DNA of 22,367 nt. Source: JAPYTU01 sp036166735 (GTDB lineage: Bacteria; Bacteroidota; Bacteroidia; Cytophagales; MED-G16). The translations under genes were made by a program, and so were the position numbers. Each line of letters opens with the position of its first letter. The stretch's first letter is position 1. The stretch covers positions 1 to 22,367 of the forward strand of contig JAYZHG010000050.1 of NCBI GenBank assembly GCA_036166735.1, in the 5' to 3' direction. The notes below the pieces were generated by a model that saw only the letters and a program-made list of their open reading frames with translations, was not told the DNA's origin and ran no database searches. Shown in pieces: positions 15,598-22,367 of this stretch.

Positions 15598-16287
15598 ATG
15601 AAAAAACTTATAATCATCTTATTGATTTCTATGTGGAGCTCTGATATTCTAGCTCAGAGGGATTATGAAGCACCAGGTGCTAAAGCAACAGTTAGAACAC
15701 ATAAAAATTTTGCTATTATACCTTTCAAATTTATTATAACAGCAAAGAAACCAAAAAAAATGACTCAAGAAGAATTTGAAAAAAATACTGAGAATGCAGA
15801 AAGAGATGGTAGAACATCATGTCAGGCAGCTTTTGCATCTAGAATTCTTAAAAAAATGTCGAAAGGTAAAATAGCTGCTCAATTACAGCCTGTTGCGAGG
15901 ACTAATGCATTATTAAGTAGAGCTGAAATTTCTCAAACTAATAATGATGTTGAAACTTATTTACCAGAAGAATTATGTGAAATTCTTGGTGTTGATGCAG
16001 TTATTATTGGTAGTGTTGAATCAGCTAAGCTATTGTCAACAGGTCTTGCTATTGGATTGAAGGTTGCAAGTAAATTAGTTCCTTTTGGAGGTGCATTAGG
16101 TAGAATATCTTCTGGAAAATCAAGTGCTGACTTGGCTTTATATGATAAAGAAGGACAATTATTATGGAATTGGGGCACTAGAGATCTTAAGACAAGTGAT
16201 ATTGGTTCTAATACAGATGATCTTATAGATTATTTGATGAAAAGGGCTACAAAGAAATTTCCTTATTTTCAAAAAAAATTAAAATAA
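15598..16287 (+). CDS. Exported protein of unknown function
   Basis: A 229-residue protein with a signal peptide (MKKLIIILLISMWSSDILA-Q). The mature part shows alternating helices and short strands. Early on is a strand HKNFAIIPFKFIITAK, in the middle a helix with RTSCQAAFASRIL, and then ELCEILGVDAVIIGSVESAK (about residues 125-144). A glycine- and hydrophobic-rich segment follows (AIGLKVASKLVPFGGALG), then a terminal strand LYDKEGQLLWNWG. The pattern of a filament-like strand and 'LGVDAVIIGSV' resembles the fold of CsgG/LpoB-type periplasmic proteins, but I cannot assign a family. It converges on the acid phosphatase gene with 7 bases between stops. Confidence 0.75.
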   Translation: MKKLIIILLISMWSSDILAQRDYEAPGAKATVRTHKNFAIIPFKFIITAKKPKKMTQEEFEKNTENAERDGRTSCQAAFASRILKKMSKGKIAAQLQPVARTNALLSRAEISQTNNDVETYLPEELCEILGVDAVIIGSVESAKLLSTGLAIGLKVASKLVPFGGALGRISSGKSSADLALYDKEGQLLWNWGTRDLKTSDIGSNTDDLIDYLMKRATKKFPYFQKKLK

Positions 16288-16294
16288 TTTTTTT

Positions 16295-17086
16295 TTAGTA
16301 GGAGATGATTTTTGATCTTCTGATAGAATCTTCTTGAATAATGTTCCAGTTTTTACCTTCATAAATTCCTTTAGATTCCCAGTCACCATACATTGGATTT
16401 GGTAATAAAATAAAATTATTTCCAAAATGATGTTTTAGACTATCAGTTAAATGGTTTCTTTCTTTAGTTTTTTTGTTGTCATAAACTTCTGAAAAATCAG
16501 TAAGATTATCTCCAAGTAGCATTATTATTTTATGAGAGTTGCTAACCATAGCTCTTCTACTTTTTTTACTGCTAACTTCTTTTCTTAGTAGGATATGGTT
16601 ATCATCAGAATTCGGAAATCCTAATTTTTTTAAATTATTTTTCGTCTCTAGTAGCTGTTCATTATATCTGTTTGAGATATAAAAGATTTCGATTCCTTTT
16701 TTGTTTGCATATGACAAAAATTCAAGTACTCCAGGAACTGGTTTTGCAATTTCTAACTTTCCCCATTCTATCCAAGAAGATTTTTCATATCTAGTATCTG
16801 ACTCAATCAGCATGACATCGTATGGACTGTTATCTAAAACTGTCTCGTCTATGTCTGCTATAATTGCAAGAGGTTTATCAGCATTTTGATTTTCTAAAAT
16901 ATTATCAAGTCTTACTGTAGCAAAATTGAATGCTTGATAGCATAATGCTCTATATTCAGCTGCATTTTGTTGCCATAACATAGACTGAATTTTATGTTCA
17001 TTTATAGGGATATTGTTTGTTTTATTCTTGCAAGAAATAGTTATAAACAAGAAGAGTAAGGATATGTGTATAGTATATTTTTTCAT
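16295..17086 (-). CDS. HAD-superfamily acid phosphatase / 5'-nucleotidase lipoprotein, e(P4) type
   Basis: A 263-residue surface lipoprotein (TISC, Cys19). The HAD nucleophile motif D78-I-D80-ETVLDNSPY, the SNR motif (138-140) and the metal motif GD193NLTD197 are complete, as in Haemophilus lipoprotein e(P4). That enzyme dephosphorylates nucleotides and other phosphomonoesters so that the product can be taken up. The e(P4) family length is about 270. Its ATG begins directly after the stop of the CotH-like gene with no spacer, so the two are surely on one transcript. The gene ends the minus-strand run beginning at 21065. Confidence 0.92.
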   Translation of the reverse strand: MKKYTIHISLLFLFITISCKNKTNNIPINEHKIQSMLWQQNAAEYRALCYQAFNFATVRLDNILENQNADKPLAIIADIDETVLDNSPYDVMLIESDTRYEKSSWIEWGKLEIAKPVPGVLEFLSYANKKGIEIFYISNRYNEQLLETKNNLKKLGFPNSDDNHILLRKEVSSKKSRRAMVSNSHKIIMLLGDNLTDFSEVYDNKKTKERNHLTDSLKHHFGNNFILLPNPMYGDWESKGIYEGKNWNIIQEDSIRRSKIISY

Positions 17087-18445
17087 TTAGTTTAAAGATA
17101 ATTCAATTTGTGTTTTTAATTTTTCAATTTCACCTTTCCAATTAGTTACATTAATTTCAGCATTTCCAAATTTTTGATTTGCTTCTTTTATAGCATCTTC
17201 AATTTGGTTAGACCATTGAGATAAAAGATTATTAATATTACTCATATTAAAGTATTGTTCTTTAAATACATTGTCAAGACTATCGTACCTATCCTTATAA
17301 GTGATGAAGCTACCTATTATTTTGTCACATGCGGCAGATTTTTGTTTTATTAAAAATAGCCCATGTTGAAATCCATTACAATTTGCGGTGGTTTCATACC
17401 ATTCATCTTTGATTGGGGTTACAGGATTCACGTCAGTAATTAAATTTTCAAAAGCATTATCAAGATCCCATGGAATAAGTTGAATTTCTTCATTTAATTC
17501 ACTTTCATACCAATAATAGTTATGACTGGAATAATAATTTTCATCATTTTCATACCAATGTAAAAACCCGTCATCATTTGCAATTCTTCTGTCAACGACT
17601 ATGTTCTTTAAAAATTGATCTATATCCATCCAGTTATCTACAATTTGATGAATATTATTACCATTTGCATTTTGAACTTCTGTTCCAAATTTTATGATTT
17701 TGGAAACATCCGCTATTTCTTCATTGGTTTTTAGACCATCTATAAAATAGTTTGCACTATTTACTGTGCCATTACTATTAATTGGCCAGACTTCTTTATA
17801 GAGATTTCCATCACCATTTTCAAAGTGTTTATCGGTGAATGGTCCATCAATATTTTCAGTATTTGCAAATATCCCATTGAATTCTCCATTTATATATAAT
17901 ACTGCATGAGTTGATCTTGCTGTAGGAACTCCAAATTTTCTAAACATCCAGTAGCCAAGTCTTTCATGCATTTTTGATGGATCTAAATTTTGAGAATGAA
18001 ATTGAAGTTTTTTAAGACCATAAAAAGTTTTGTCATCTCTCCAATTAATTTTTATTTTCATTGAAAGTTTTGGGCAGGTTTTGTACCCACTTGGATTTGT
18101 CCAGTCATCATTAGAGAGACATCCTACCCAAGCACCAATAGATCCTTTATATCTTATTCCAACATCATTGATTATTTCATTTTCAAAAACTAAAGACCCT
18201 TCAACATAATTTTCTGCAGCAGGATCACTGTTAATTTTTTCAAGATTTTCATCACTTAAATACAAATCAAATCTGTGTAGCTTATTTTGATCATAAATAT
18301 AATCTGATGAATGGTTATCATTTGATACGTATTTTTCAAAAGTATCTAAAATGTTATCTATTTCATTCAATGATAGATCTTCTTCTTCATTACATGAAAA
18401 GAAAAAAAATATAGAAAGTAGTATACAGAATTTTGATTTTTTCAT
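17087..18445 (-). CDS. CotH-type kinase family lipoprotein
   Basis: A 452-residue lipoprotein (FFSC, Cys18). Conserved CotH blocks appear in order: IRYKGSIGAW, KLSMKIKIN and FYGLKKLQFHSQNLDPSKMHERLGYWMFRKFG. These are followed by STHAVLYINGEFNGIFANTENIDGPF, the RRIANDDGFLHW block and IPWD327LD329NAFEN, the expected metal-binding acidic pair. CotH of Bacillus is an atypical protein kinase that phosphorylates spore-coat protein CotG. Bacterial CotH-like proteins outside Firmicutes are widespread, mostly exported, and of unknown substrate. A kinase in the envelope would need an ATP source there, which is unexplained. The sulfatase gene is 35 bases upstream; the phosphatase follows directly. Confidence 0.88.
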   Translation of the reverse strand: MKKSKFCILLSIFFFFSCNEEEDLSLNEIDNILDTFEKYVSNDNHSSDYIYDQNKLHRFDLYLSDENLEKINSDPAAENYVEGSLVFENEIINDVGIRYKGSIGAWVGCLSNDDWTNPSGYKTCPKLSMKIKINWRDDKTFYGLKKLQFHSQNLDPSKMHERLGYWMFRKFGVPTARSTHAVLYINGEFNGIFANTENIDGPFTDKHFENGDGNLYKEVWPINSNGTVNSANYFIDGLKTNEEIADVSKIIKFGTEVQNANGNNIHQIVDNWMDIDQFLKNIVVDRRIANDDGFLHWYENDENYYSSHNYYWYESELNEEIQLIPWDLDNAFENLITDVNPVTPIKDEWYETTANCNGFQHGLFLIKQKSAACDKIIGSFITYKDRYDSLDNVFKEQYFNMSNINNLLSQWSNQIEDAIKEANQKFGNAEINVTNWKGEIEKLKTQIELSLN

Positions 18446-18480
18446 TTTAAAATTTAACGATAATAAAGATAAAAAAACAA

Positions 18481-19923
18481 TTATAATGTGCCAACTGATC
18501 TTATGTTGTTACCTTTTCTTTCAGTTAAATTATCACCTAGATCTCTTCTGGCTTTTTCAACTAATTCCTCTATTTCTTTAACTATTTCTGGATATAAATC
18601 AATTACATTATATTCTTCTCCAGGGTCTCTTCTTAAATTATATAATTCAAGTTTAGTTTGAATTCTATTGTATTTTCCTGGATGGCCATCATTTCCAGGA
18701 AGAACACCCTTATATGATCTGGATTTATGAGGTAAAACTAGTTTCCAATTATCTTTTCTAACAGCCTCAAGATTATTATTTCCATAGTAGTATAAGAAAT
18801 GGTCTCTAGGATTATCATCTTTTCCTTCGAGAAGACTTAAAATGTTAACTCCATCGATTGTGTGTTTAGGTAAATTTCCATTTATAATATGGGTTATTGT
18901 TGGAAGTAAGTCTATAGTAGATGCAATTTGATTTACAATTTTTCCTTTTGGAATTACATTTGGCCACATCATTGCAGTTGGAACTCTTTGTCCTCCTTCA
19001 AAACTTGTACCCTTGCCTTCTCTAAGTCCTCCTGTAGATCCAGCATGATTACCAAAATTTAACCATGGTCCATTATCAGTTGTAAAAACTAAAAGTGTGT
19101 TTTTATCAATGTTATTTTTTTTAAGAGCATTCATTATTTCTCCAACTGACCAATCAATTTCCATCATTAGATCACCATAGAGACCTTGTTTGCTTTTTCC
19201 ATGAAATTTATTAGAAACAGCTATTGGTACATGAGGCATAGAATGGGGGAGATATAGGAAAAAAGGATTGTTTTTATTTTTGTTTATGAACTCAACTGAT
19301 TTTTCTGTGTACAGAGTTGTAAGTGTCGATTGATCTTCCAATGTTCTTATTTCTTTAATTTTTTCTAAATCTTGAATTAAGGGAAGTTGAGGATAACTTT
19401 TTTTTCTCCAATCAGATGTATCTGGTATTTGGTTACCATCAAAATCTACTGGCCACATATCATTAGAGTAAGGTATTCCTAGGTATGTGTCAAATCCATG
19501 ATTAGTAGGTAAGAATTTTTTGTGATGACCAAGGTGCCATTTTCCAAAAATTGCTGTAGCGTATCCTTTCTCTTTGACAATTTCAGCAATTGTTTTTTCA
19601 TTTGTATGTATCCCTATATTAGAGTATGGCATTAAAGCACCACTTATTCCTATTCTGTTAGGGTATGTGCCTGTTAATAATCCAGCTCTAGAGGCACTAC
19701 ACACAGCTTGTGCAGAGTAGAAGTTGGTAAAGAGCATGCCATTATTGACAAGTTTATCAAGGTTAGGGGTTTTGTAATTTATGGCACCAAAATTAGAAAT
19801 GTCACCGTATCCCATATCATCCATAAAAATGATTACTATGTTGGGAGTACTGGAATTTTCTTTTTCTGAACAAGAAAAAAGAAGTAGAGAAAAAAAGATC
19901 AAATATGTGATAAAATTTTTCAT
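18481..19923 (-). CDS. Type I sulfatase, lipoprotein
   Basis: A 480-residue arylsulfatase-family enzyme with a lipoprotein signal (LFSC, Cys18). The formylglycine motif is C75-S-A-S-R79 followed by AGLLTG, a known variant of CxPxR with Ala for Pro. D35-D36 in FMDDMGYGD, the GKWHLGHH block and TDNGPW are the other metal and substrate residues. The enzyme cleaves sulfate esters, in marine Bacteroidota usually from sulfated polysaccharides. It needs a maturase (FGE or anSME) to convert Cys75, and none is visible here. No glycoside hydrolase or SusC/D pair lies nearby, so the substrate is open. It is followed by the CotH-like gene after 35 bases. Confidence 0.92.
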   Translation of the reverse strand: MKNFITYLIFFSLLLFSCSEKENSSTPNIVIIFMDDMGYGDISNFGAINYKTPNLDKLVNNGMLFTNFYSAQAVCSASRAGLLTGTYPNRIGISGALMPYSNIGIHTNEKTIAEIVKEKGYATAIFGKWHLGHHKKFLPTNHGFDTYLGIPYSNDMWPVDFDGNQIPDTSDWRKKSYPQLPLIQDLEKIKEIRTLEDQSTLTTLYTEKSVEFINKNKNNPFFLYLPHSMPHVPIAVSNKFHGKSKQGLYGDLMMEIDWSVGEIMNALKKNNIDKNTLLVFTTDNGPWLNFGNHAGSTGGLREGKGTSFEGGQRVPTAMMWPNVIPKGKIVNQIASTIDLLPTITHIINGNLPKHTIDGVNILSLLEGKDDNPRDHFLYYYGNNNLEAVRKDNWKLVLPHKSRSYKGVLPGNDGHPGKYNRIQTKLELYNLRRDPGEEYNVIDLYPEIVKEIEELVEKARRDLGDNLTERKGNNIRSVGTL

Positions 19924-19949
19924 TTTTTTTACTTTAAATTCTAATAAAA

Positions 19950-21065
19950 TTAGGAGTAGTACTCTTTGAGTTTTTCACCAAAAATTTTAACATCTTCAAT
20001 TCTTCCTGTACTTATCCTACACCAGTCATAGTAAGGAGGAAATGGTCTTCCAACAAGGATGCCTCTTTCTTTCATATACTCTCCAAATTTGTCTATATGT
20101 ACTCCAGTCTTGAAAAAGACAAAGTTTGTATGTGATTCTCTATATTCAAGATTAAGCTCTTCAAAGAGTCCATAGAAATAATTTAGTGCGTCTTTGTTTT
20201 TATTCAAACTATACTCGAAAAAATCTGTTTCATTATATGCTGCCATGGCTGCATGTGTTGCAAGCATATTAGTCCCTGCCATAGTACATTTTTTAATATT
20301 AGCTATTCTCTCTGGATTTGAAATGATATATCCTATTCTAACACCTGCAAGTCCGTATATCTTAGAGAAAGTTCTTGACACAATGATGTTATGATCTTTT
20401 TTTACAAGTTTTATCATTGTTGGATATCCATCTAATATTGAATAATCATAATACGCTTCATCTACAAAGACACATGTTTGCTTTGAGGTAGACACACAAA
20501 AATCTTCAAGTTCACTAGATCCGACCATTGTCCCTGTGGGGTTATTAGGGTTACAAATAAATACCATGCTGGTATTTTTAGATGTTCTCCTTGAAATTTC
20601 ATTTAAATCATATTTTAGATCTTTATCTAGTGGTACCCAATTTATATCGCATCCAAAATCTTTAGCATATGTTAATAGTGCTAGGTATGTTGGTTTACAA
20701 GCGATAATTTCTTTTTGTTCTATTCCAAAATATCTTCCTGTTGCTCTGAGAGCTTCGTTTGATCCACCGGTCACTAATACCATGTCAGGAGATACTCCTT
20801 CTTTTTTTGCTATCATTGCCTCAAGCTCAGCAACTCGTGTGTAAGGATATCTACATGCTTCATCGAAAGCGTCTATAATAGCATTTCTTACTTTGGGTGA
20901 TGGTCCGTAAGGGTTTTCATTTGAGCTTAATTTTATTGGATCGTCAGTTTTGGGTTTTTTAAACATTTTGTTCTCAATTGGTTTTGATAATCCACTCAGA
21001 GGAAGTGCTATTCCTGATACTCCAAGAAGTTTTATTAAATTTCTTCTGCTTATTTGATTATTCAT
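19950..21065 (-). CDS. Tat-signal PLP-dependent aminotransferase (HisC-like, class I/II)
   Basis: A 371-residue fold-type I aminotransferase. Visible: SSNENPYGPSPKVRNAI (substrate/phosphate entry), NPNNPTG (172-178), VDEAYYDY (from residue 201) and the PLP-lysine region RTFSK235IYGLAGVRIGY. Together these match the histidinol-phosphate aminotransferase subgroup. Unusually, the N-terminus is a twin-arginine signal (SRRNLIKLLGVSG, then a hydrophobic stretch), so the folded, cofactor-loaded enzyme is probably exported. Tat-tagged HisC-like proteins are known in several phyla and their substrates are uncertain; a role in histidine synthesis is unlikely. The gene heads the minus-strand run, 26 bases ahead of the sulfatase. 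Confidence 0.9.
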   Translation of the reverse strand: MNNQISRRNLIKLLGVSGIALPLSGLSKPIENKMFKKPKTDDPIKLSSNENPYGPSPKVRNAIIDAFDEACRYPYTRVAELEAMIAKKEGVSPDMVLVTGGSNEALRATGRYFGIEQKEIIACKPTYLALLTYAKDFGCDINWVPLDKDLKYDLNEISRRTSKNTSMVFICNPNNPTGTMVGSSELEDFCVSTSKQTCVFVDEAYYDYSILDGYPTMIKLVKKDHNIIVSRTFSKIYGLAGVRIGYIISNPERIANIKKCTMAGTNMLATHAAMAAYNETDFFEYSLNKNKDALNYFYGLFEELNLEYRESHTNFVFFKTGVHIDKFGEYMKERGILVGRPFPPYYDWCRISTGRIEDVKIFGEKLKEYYS

Positions 21066-21071
21066 AATTAT

Positions 21072-21100
21072 AAAATTTATACATTTAAATATTAACTCAA
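21072..21100 (-). promoter_or_regulatory. Candidate promoter for the aminotransferase gene run
   Basis: On the minus strand a TTG (21100-21098) is followed after 18 bases by TAAATTTT (21079-21072), seven of eight matches to TAnnTTTG. Only 6 bases separate the box from the ATG, so the leader would be almost absent. The same pattern is seen at batB. Confidence 0.35.
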
Positions 21101-21132
21101 TTTTCTGACAATTTTAAATATAGTAAAATATT

Positions 21133-22367
21133 ATGGAAACCAAATTTATCAATAGATTATATTATCTAATTTTCTTCTTTTTCTTTTCTTACATTTCATT
21201 TTCTCAATCCTCAAAAAAATTAGAGCCTATAGACGTTTTTAGTCTAGAATATGTATCGGATCCACACATCTCTCCTGATGGGAAAAAAATTTTATATGTT
21301 AGGAATTTTAAGGATATTATGACCGATAAAAATTTTTCTAATGTATGGATGATAAATTTTGATGGAACAAATAATACCCCTATAACTACGGGTAATAAAA
21401 ATGATTTTTCTCCTCTTTGGTCTAATTCAGGAAAAAATTTTATATACAAATCGGATTCCGACGGTTCTGTTCAATTATATATTTATAGACTTGATCAGGG
21501 ATCTATTCAAAAACTTACTAATATGCAAAGTTCTATTGGATCCGTGGATTGGTCTGATGATGATAAATATCTTGCCTTTAACTCTTTTGTGAAAGAGTCT
21601 GAAAATAATTTAATTAAAATGCCTGAAAAGCCTGAAGGTGCTAAATGGAATGAACCGCCAATTGAGATAGATGATATAAATTATAGGAATGATGGTAGAG
21701 GATATGTTAAACAAGGTAATACACAAATTTTTACTCTTCCTTTAGAGGGAGGAACCCCTAGGCAATTAACTTTTTTTCAAAAAAATGTTGGTTCTCCAAA
21801 GTGGCTCAGTAATAAAGAGTTGTTATTTTCTGCTAATCTTCATGAAAATTCTGATTTAGAACCCAATAATTCTGAGATATATCTTTTAAATATTGAAACT
21901 GAAAAAATTAAACCTCTAACTTCTAGAGTTGGTCCTGATTCAAGCCCACAGGTTTCTCCTGACAATTCTCGTATAGCGTATTTGGGTTTTGATGATAAGT
22001 ATTTGGGATATCAACAGAACAGTCTATATATTATGAAAAGTGATGGGAAAGATATAAGAAATATCTCGGGAGATTTTGATAGGGATATAAGTAACATAAA
22101 TTGGTCAGGGGATGGTAATGGAATATTTTTTCAGTATGATGATAAGGGGATGACAAAGCTTGCATACATGTCTATTTCTGGTAAAGTAAAAGATATAGTA
22201 GATGAAATTGGAGGGTTATCATTAGGTAGACCATATAGTGGAGGAACGTATAGTATATCAAAAAATGGAAGGTATGCTTTCACATATGGTAATGTTTATA
22301 ATCCTTCAGATTTGGCAGTAGGATATAATGGATCAAAAAATAGACTTACTGAATTAAATAAAGATTT
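21133..22367 (+). CDS. S9-family serine peptidase, N-terminal part (partial)
   Basis: The frame opens at ATG 21133 and stays open to the window end, giving 411 codons. A signal peptide is followed by SQSSKKLEPIDVFSLEYVSDPHISPDG. Repeated WD40-like propeller blades follow: PHISPDGKKILYV, FSPLWSNSGKNFIYKSDSDG, VDWSDDDKYLAF, SPQVSPDNSRIAYLG and NINWSGDGNGIFFQYD. This is the N-terminal beta-propeller of the prolyl oligopeptidase/acylaminoacyl peptidase family common in Bacteroidota. The alpha/beta hydrolase domain with the Ser-Asp-His triad would lie beyond the window, so peptidase activity is inferred. It is divergent from the aminotransferase gene with 67 bases between. A pure PD40 propeller protein is the alternative. 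Confidence 0.85.
   Translation, partial: METKFINRLYYLIFFFFFSYISFSQSSKKLEPIDVFSLEYVSDPHISPDGKKILYVRNFKDIMTDKNFSNVWMINFDGTNNTPITTGNKNDFSPLWSNSGKNFIYKSDSDGSVQLYIYRLDQGSIQKLTNMQSSIGSVDWSDDDKYLAFNSFVKESENNLIKMPEKPEGAKWNEPPIEIDDINYRNDGRGYVKQGNTQIFTLPLEGGTPRQLTFFQKNVGSPKWLSNKELLFSANLHENSDLEPNNSEIYLLNIETEKIKPLTSRVGPDSSPQVSPDNSRIAYLGFDDKYLGYQQNSLYIMKSDGKDIRNISGDFDRDISNINWSGDGNGIFFQYDDKGMTKLAYMSISGKVKDIVDEIGGLSLGRPYSGGTYSISKNGRYAFTYGNVYNPSDLAVGYNGSKNRLTELNKD

Noticed and set aside
15957..16178. 73-codon minus-strand ORF inside the exported unknown protein gene
   Set aside because: The plus-strand frame has a signal peptide and full length. The reverse frame has no start context or domain.
20536..20844. 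102-codon plus-strand ORF opposite the aminotransferase
   Set aside because: It is a shadow of a gene with all PLP-enzyme motifs intact.
21204..21592. Minus- and plus-strand ORFs (81 and 63 codons) near the right end
   Set aside because: Both lie inside the S9 peptidase frame, which is open for 411 codons and shows repeated propeller-blade motifs.

Overview
The window looks like part of the chromosome of an AT-rich, compact member of the Bacteroidota, most likely a marine Flavobacteriales-type organism. Four things support this. Base composition is low in GC, by eye mostly 20-35 percent. Promoters follow the Bacteroidota TAnnTTTG pattern and starts mostly lack a Shine-Dalgarno sequence. Many products carry lipoprotein or secretion signals. 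The gene set is typical of the phylum: TlpA/DUF4369 lipoprotein, SCO, bat genes, DPP III, CotH kinase, sulfatase. I cannot name the species. No phage, IS element, CRISPR array or replication origin is visible.

Layout. Positions 1-386 are the 3' end of alaS. 475-6689 is a dense housekeeping block: a thioredoxin-like lipoprotein, an acyl-CoA thioesterase, riboflavin synthase, a SCO protein overlapping a PAP2 phosphatase, a SpoU-type RNA methyltransferase, a small membrane protein, a queuosine-precursor transporter and purC. 6700-8468 holds batB and batC, oriented towards purC, without the usual batA/batD partners. 8602-9489 contains tRNA-Ser(GCT), a 54-residue membrane protein gene and apt. 9571-12614 is a two-gene unit of an exported serine beta-lactamase-like hydrolase and a FucP-type MFS permease, followed by tRNA-Arg(TCT) and a small outer-membrane beta-barrel gene with a clear terminator.

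The right third (13536-22367) is almost entirely envelope proteins: a lipoprotein M49 dipeptidyl peptidase III, an exported protein of unknown function, and a four-gene minus-strand run (Tat-signal aminotransferase, lipoprotein sulfatase, lipoprotein CotH-type kinase, lipoprotein e(P4)-type phosphatase). That run is divergent from an S9-family peptidase cut by the window end.

How the genes may work together. The housekeeping genes serve tRNA charging, flavin, purine and queuosine supply and copper/redox handling in the envelope. The right part suggests breakdown of peptides and sulfated or phosphorylated organic matter at the cell surface. The sulfatase, kinase and phosphatase set is the most intriguing candidate for an uncharacterised envelope system, but its function is inference from co-orientation and domain content only. 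Short leaders, genes overlapping by a few bases and convergent ends with no spacer all point to a streamlined genome.
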